Part shown: positions 27,016 to 30,375 of the stretch, piece by piece
Layout: the number at the start of each line of letters is the position of its first letter
How positions within the stretch are numbered: position 1 is the first letter of the stretch
Assembly: GCF_000485595.1 (NCBI RefSeq)
Contig: NW_014578009.1
Span: 89,126 to 119,500, forward strand
Length of the DNA: 30,375 bases
Reading direction: 5' to 3'
From: Priapulus caudatus
Taxonomy: Eukaryota; Priapulida; Priapulimorpha; Priapulimorphida; Priapulidae
Position numbers and translations under genes: made by a program
The notes under the pieces: model-generated
What the model saw: the letters and a program-made list of their open reading frames with translations, nothing else
The model's database searches: none
Told to the model about the DNA's origin: nothing

Positions 27016-27226
27016 AGGGTCTATGTCCCCCAGGGTACTGCCGGAACGTACCCTTGGTACAGTCCGGTATACCGGAATGTACCCTGGTAACTATCTGATA
27101 GGGTTAGGGAGTAGGCGTAGGCGACTCCCTATAGACTCGTTAGTGGAGTAGGCGAGGTACGGTCCGGCATATTAGATAGTACCAGGGTACGTTCCGGTAT
27201 ACCGGACCGTTCCAGGGTTCTCCAAG
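27016..27226. repeat. Repeat with a 164-bp internal palindromic expansion
   Basis: The outer parts (27016-27048 and 27213-27226) match the reverse complement of 28685-28731. Between them lie 164 extra bases with inverted arms 27056-27100 and 27170-27213. Each arm carries the 14-bp palindrome TCCGGTATACCGGA (27063-27076, 27193-27206). Confidence 0.8.
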
Positions 27227-27431
27227 GGCAATTATAGCCTGGCGCCCCGCCATCCTAAATTGCACCCACCACGCTAAATATCATACACCAGAAGTTCAAA
27301 CAATTAATTAATACACGTTGGCCTTGATGCTACAGTCACCCTATTCCTATCCCTATCTCTATCCCATATTACCCCCTATACATATATCCCCTATACCAAA
27401 ATTAATCTATGGTGTATAACCTTTTGCTTTA

Positions 27432-28312
27432 CGAATTAAATATAGCGAAATATAGTTTCACATTATAGTATATTTATTTGCATTTTTCGCACATTGCTTT
27501 ATAACATTTGACTGGTTACATTCACACTAGTATACAAATTGAACAATGAAAAATGACTCATCACTCATGACTCTTGACTCAACCGAAATTATTTTGAAAT
27601 ATAGGTCATAAATTTTGTGCAAAAATGCTCCAAAATAAGGCCTAGATTGCACCAGAGAGCATCTAAAACCCCTGAGCTTCCACGGGCCCTGCCTCCCGGC
27701 CACAAGTGACTTCGCGATCCACGCTCGTGATGTGCGCTTGGTGCACATAATTTATATTAATATCTAAGGTACTCCTCTAAAGTTCCCAGTTTCACATGTT
27801 TGAATTTTAGGTTGTGGACCACCCTGCAGATGTATTATAAAACGTATGTATTTCTAGCATTGAACCCATTCTAGTTGGAGAAGTCTTTGGCTTTGAATCG
27901 ATTCTAGCACGTGAACCCATGATGTATGAAGCTATAACGCAGGAGATGATTCTAGCACGTGAACCCATGATGTATGAAGCTATAACGCAGGAGATTTTTC
28001 GTATTGCAGGTTACAACCAGATCTTTAAGCCGATTGTCCAGGCTGTGATGGACAGCTACCGACCGACGTGTATCGTGCTGCAGTGCGGGGCCGACTCACT
28101 AGCCGGTGATCGTCTCGGCTGCTTCGGGCTCACCATACGCGGCCACGGGTACGTTGTTGTCATTGTAGCGTCGCCGCTGTTAGTATCAACGTAGCGTCGT
28201 CGGCATTGTCAGTATCAACGTGGTGATACTTTCATTAGTATCAACGTAGTGTCGCTGTCTTTGTTAGTATCGATGTAGCTTCTTCCTTATTGTTAGTATT
28301 AATGTAGCATAA
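27432..28312 (+). repeat. Segmental duplication, right (clean) copy, containing intact HDAC3 exon 8
   Basis: Partner of 12721-13637. Just before the exon a 48-bp unit (ATTCTAGCACGTGAACCC and onward) is repeated at 27900-27947 and 27948-27995. After the exon, units of the intron 8 minisatellite follow directly. This copy therefore spans the end of intron 7, exon 8 and the start of intron 8. Confidence 0.9.
28010..28148 (+). CDS. HDAC3: HDAC3 exon 8, intact but out of order (residues 231-277), zinc ligand D259
   Basis: Acceptor GTATTGCAG|GT and donor CACGG|GTACGT; the phases fit exon 7 (ends GCC A) and exon 9 (begins G GAC) exactly. Encodes [20 protein letters not shown] and the GLTIRGHG segment. 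D259 is the third zinc ligand and R265 binds inositol phosphate, so an HDAC3 without this exon would be inactive. It lies 3.6 kb beyond the HDAC3 stop codon, between HDAC3 and RAD54L. As drawn it cannot be spliced in linear order. Confidence 0.93.
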
Positions 28313-29148
28313 CGGGGCAGGTAACCCAGTCTAACACGAGGTAGAGTAGACTGGTACACTTACCGACCACTCCTGCCATTGTCAATGGTGACAAAAATTT
28401 TTTTATTTATTTATGAGAGGTGAACTCGATTTGGAACCAGCAAACCAGCAAGTTCACCCCTACATTTTGGTGTTTTTATTCCATTAATTATTTTGAATTT
28501 TCCGATGGCTGTGCATGCCCATGCAAAACAAACATTTTCACCCCACATGCAGTGCTTCAAATTTACACACAGAGTATCCCAGATTGCATCTCAGAGCTTC
28601 TACAATTCAAAAACTTTCCGGGAGGGGGGGCATGCCCCCGGACCCCCCTAGCACTGAGTACCACCCCCATGCTATAATTTTAAAGCTTGGAGAACCCTGC
28701 GTTCCGGTAGTACCCATGGGGACATAGACCCTCTCAGCGTGAGTGAGTGACAGTGTACTGTGTAGCGCTTTCATTCTCGCTACAGTACAAGTGCCTCCTA
28801 GCGGGAGCGAAGGCGCTACACTGGTTCAACTAATACTGGAGCTAGAAAAAAACTGATCGGCTGCATGGGTCATTGAAACGATAATGTAACACTGAGATGA
28901 AAGGCGGATAGGCCCAAACTAGCTATATATCTACACTTGTACTAGTTGTAGCCCTTAGGCTTAGCTTGGCCACAAGCTTTTTTCATGGGTCGGGTATCGT
29001 GTCTACTTAAACTTTAGTAGAGGAACTATTTAAAATCTGTTGATAACTTGATAAACACTTTTTACTAGTATACTACCACAGTCCTGTTCAGGAAACACAA
29101 ATATTAGCATTAGTCCATTAGCAATCCAAGAATTTGTTTGTCTTACAG
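28313..29148 (+). other. Region upstream of the first recognised RAD54L exon
   Basis: Should contain the RAD54L promoter and the exon with its ATG. An ATG|GTGACA at about 28385 is one possible donor-linked start, but nothing else supports it. The region also holds a hairpin near 28330-28380 (CCAGTCTA/TAGACTGG), a repeat piece at 28685-28731 and an imperfect 60-nt hairpin at 28761-28820. Confidence 0.5.
28761..28820. repeat. Imperfect 60-nt hairpin
   Basis: TGTAGCGCTTTC at the left pairs with GAAGGCGCTACA at the right with one wobble/mismatch, and pairing continues imperfectly toward a short loop. Confidence 0.55.
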
Positions 29149-29253
29149 AGACGAAGTTTTGCGCCGAGTGTTGTGGCAAAGCGGAAAGACCGAGGTGAGG
29201 ACGATGACGGGGATGATGATGAAGACTGGAACATAAATCAGGTCTCTAAAAAG
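29149..29253 (+). CDS. RAD54L: RAD54L exon carrying the RRSFAPS N-terminus
   Basis: A 105-nt phase-0 exon, acceptor TCTTACAG|AGA and donor AAAAAG|GTAAAT. A run of Asp/Glu follows the conserved basic start. There is no in-frame ATG just upstream, so the initiator Met is on another exon. Confidence 0.9.
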
Positions 29254-30260
29254 GTAAATAATTAATTATTCATAAAATTTATTGATATGCCGTACTTAGA
29301 TAAATAAAACATGTTTACAGGATGTGTAACATTGAGGAGGAATTTAATTATGTACAATTCTGCATGATGTGTCAAATTGTTCTAGAGATATATAATATAT
29401 ATATAATTGTAATTTCTCTCTGCAAGTAAATGCATGTATACGCTGTATATTTCGCGGTGGTTTAATTTTCGCAATTTAAGACCGCGAAAATAACAACAAT
29501 TGAATAATTCACACCGAATAATACCGAATAATTCATAATTCACTGACCGCGAAATTAACAACTCACGAAATTGTCCATCAAGTCTGAATTCGCGAAAATA
29601 TCTGTAGTGTACGCAAAAAATATGGCGTATACACAGTACTTGATTAATTGCTTTGTTTGATTTATATTTTATATTATGCCATCAGAAGACTGGAAAGAAA
29701 GATCACCTCTTGTCCAGTCCACATATGTGTCCATTCCGGAAACCACTCACACCTCTGGGTAACCAGCCACTTGCCAACAGACACGGGCTATCTGCGCATG
29801 TAACTACCATTATCTCTACTATTACTATCACCTCATGTAACTACCATTAGCTCTACTATTACTATCACCTCATGTAACTACTACTAGATAATGTTATATA
29901 ATTTAGAGAACTATTTACTTCATACCTGGTGTTCATGAAAGCATGGCATAGACCTATACATAGCATGCGAATACACGTATAAAATTGTCTGCTTTCTAAT
30001 ATTGATACTTTCATGTTTAATGAATTTATGACTACATTTTATGTCGTAACGTTCTATGTTTTCATTGTTTGTGTAATGTTAGTTGTCAGTTTTTAACATC
30101 ATCGTTAAGACAACCACTGTATTGAGGGAATTACTAGTAGGGGGGTACTGTACGAGGGTTACTGGAGTAAACTAACCTTATCGTTTGATGCTGTTTAAGG
30201 AAGAATTCATCAAGAAGCTTTTGTCAAAGCCTTTCAAAATCCCGATACCAAATTACAAAG
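29149..30260 (+). CDS. RAD54L: DNA repair and recombination protein RAD54-like, N-terminal exons (partial)
   Basis: RAD54L is a SWI2/SNF2 DNA translocase that works with RAD51 in homologous recombination in the nucleus. Three exons join in frame: 29149-29253, 29686-29799, 30200-30260, giving 93 residues before the window ends. The N-terminus reads RRSFAPSVVAKRKDRGEDDD and ..DEDW. The second exon holds CPFRKPLTPLGNQPL. The third holds EEFIKKLLSKPFKIPIPNYK. All three blocks occur in this order in vertebrate RAD54L (MRRSLAPS, SPFRKPL, ILSKPFKVPIPNY). The start Met must come from an upstream exon joined in phase 0 (ATG|AGA). The ATPase domain lies beyond the window. Confidence 0.92.
29254..29685 (+). 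other. RAD54L: RAD54L intron with ACCGCGAAA-type repeats
   Basis: A 432-bp AT-rich intron. About 29450-29600 has short repeated motifs ACCGCGAAAATAACAAC / ACCGCGAAATTAACAAC and several CCGAATAATTC blocks, suggesting a small repetitive element without clear ends. Confidence 0.7.
29686..29799 (+). CDS. RAD54L: RAD54L second recognised exon
   Basis: A 114-nt phase-0 exon, acceptor GCCATCAG|AAG and donor GCGCAT|GTAACT. Encodes KTGKKDHLLSSPHMCPFRKP and the LTPLGNQPLANRHG segment. The open frame runs on past the donor, but the next exon's phase fixes the border. Confidence 0.88.
29800..30199 (+). other. RAD54L: RAD54L intron
   Basis: A 400-bp intron that begins with a tandem CATGTAACTACCATT.. repeat (about 29796-29885). 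The rest is AT-rich with no other feature. Confidence 0.75.
30200..30260 (+). CDS. RAD54L: RAD54L third recognised exon
   Basis: A 61-nt exon, acceptor CTGTTTAAG|GAA and donor TACAAAG|GTAAAG. Encodes EEFIKKLLSKPFKIPIPNYK plus the first base of Gly, a very conserved RAD54 block. Confidence 0.92.
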
Positions 30261-30286
30261 GTAAAGTATGAATATATGGTTCTAGG

Positions 30287-30375
30287 ACAAATACCCCCCG
30301 GACAATCACTCCCCGGACAATTACCCCCGGACAATTACCCCCCGGACAATTACCCCCATGCCATTTACCCCCATG
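30287..30375. repeat. 14-bp minisatellite at the right edge
   Basis: Tandem units with core CCCCGGACAATTAC, at least four times, changing to CATTTACCCCCATG at the very end. It runs off the window inside the next RAD54L intron. Confidence 0.85.

Larger units (their letters stand above)
26322..27431. other. Intergenic region with palindromic repeats
   Basis: Apart from the hairpin at 26855-26925 and the palindromic repeat at 27016-27226, it holds a (TAAAG)n patch near 26940, a CTATCCC-rich patch near 27345-27400, and no gene I can support. Confidence 0.6.

Noticed and set aside
28420-28727. Two overlapping 70-85 codon frames upstream of RAD54L
   Set aside because: They lie in repeat sequence with a GGGGGCATGCCCCC palindrome and show no RAD54L or other similarity.

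Overview
The window is animal nuclear DNA. It has spliced protein genes with GT-AG introns, short exons in large AT-rich introns, many MITE-like elements, microsatellites and minisatellites, and no operon logic. Splitting of the conserved genes and the repeat types suggest a bilaterian invertebrate, probably marine. I cannot name the species.

Three conserved genes are recognisable. (1) MED26, Mediator subunit 26, lies on the minus strand in three coding exons (7358-7296, 5467-5393, 5046-3340) encoding about 614 residues. (2) HDAC3, the class I histone deacetylase of the NCoR/SMRT corepressor complex, lies on the plus strand in 12 coding exons. Its ATG at 7586 is divergent from MED26, with 227 bp between the two start codons, and its stop is at 24413-24415. 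The predicted protein is about 430 residues, and every catalytic and inositol-phosphate-binding residue falls at the same number as in human HDAC3. (3) The first recognisable exons of RAD54L, the homologous-recombination translocase, lie at 29149-30260 on the plus strand; the gene runs off the right edge. All three products act in the nucleus: transcription activation, deacetylation and repression, and recombination.

Layout: 1-3339 is simple-repeat-rich DNA downstream of MED26, with no gene I can support. 3340-7358 is MED26, with a pogo-like MITE in its first intron. 7359-7585 is the shared promoter. 7586-11655 holds HDAC3 exons 1-7, with three TIR elements in the introns. 11656-18892 is a repeat-rich, indel-ridden stretch with a broken copy of exon 8, a hAT transposase relic and a 460-bp direct repeat pair. 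18893-24415 holds exons 9-12, interrupted by a 4.2-kb minisatellite. 24416-28009 holds the HDAC3 3' region and inverted-repeat elements. 28010-28148 is a clean exon 8 that lies out of order, after the last HDAC3 exon. 29149 to the end is RAD54L.

The most unusual signals are at HDAC3 splice junctions. The 4.2-kb array after exon 9 is an amplification of the exon 9/intron 9 junction itself, so the 5' splice site is reiterated roughly 200 times. The 3' splice site plus start of exon 11 is repeated at least three times. Exon 8 is flanked by its own short tandem repeats and is present twice, the intact copy being in an impossible linear position. Some of this (the noisy exon 8 copy, two single-base frameshifts in exon 11, indel-rich array sequence) looks like long-read assembly error, and I keep that apart from what is likely real biology. 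I see no bacterial-type defence system, CRISPR, tRNA or rRNA.
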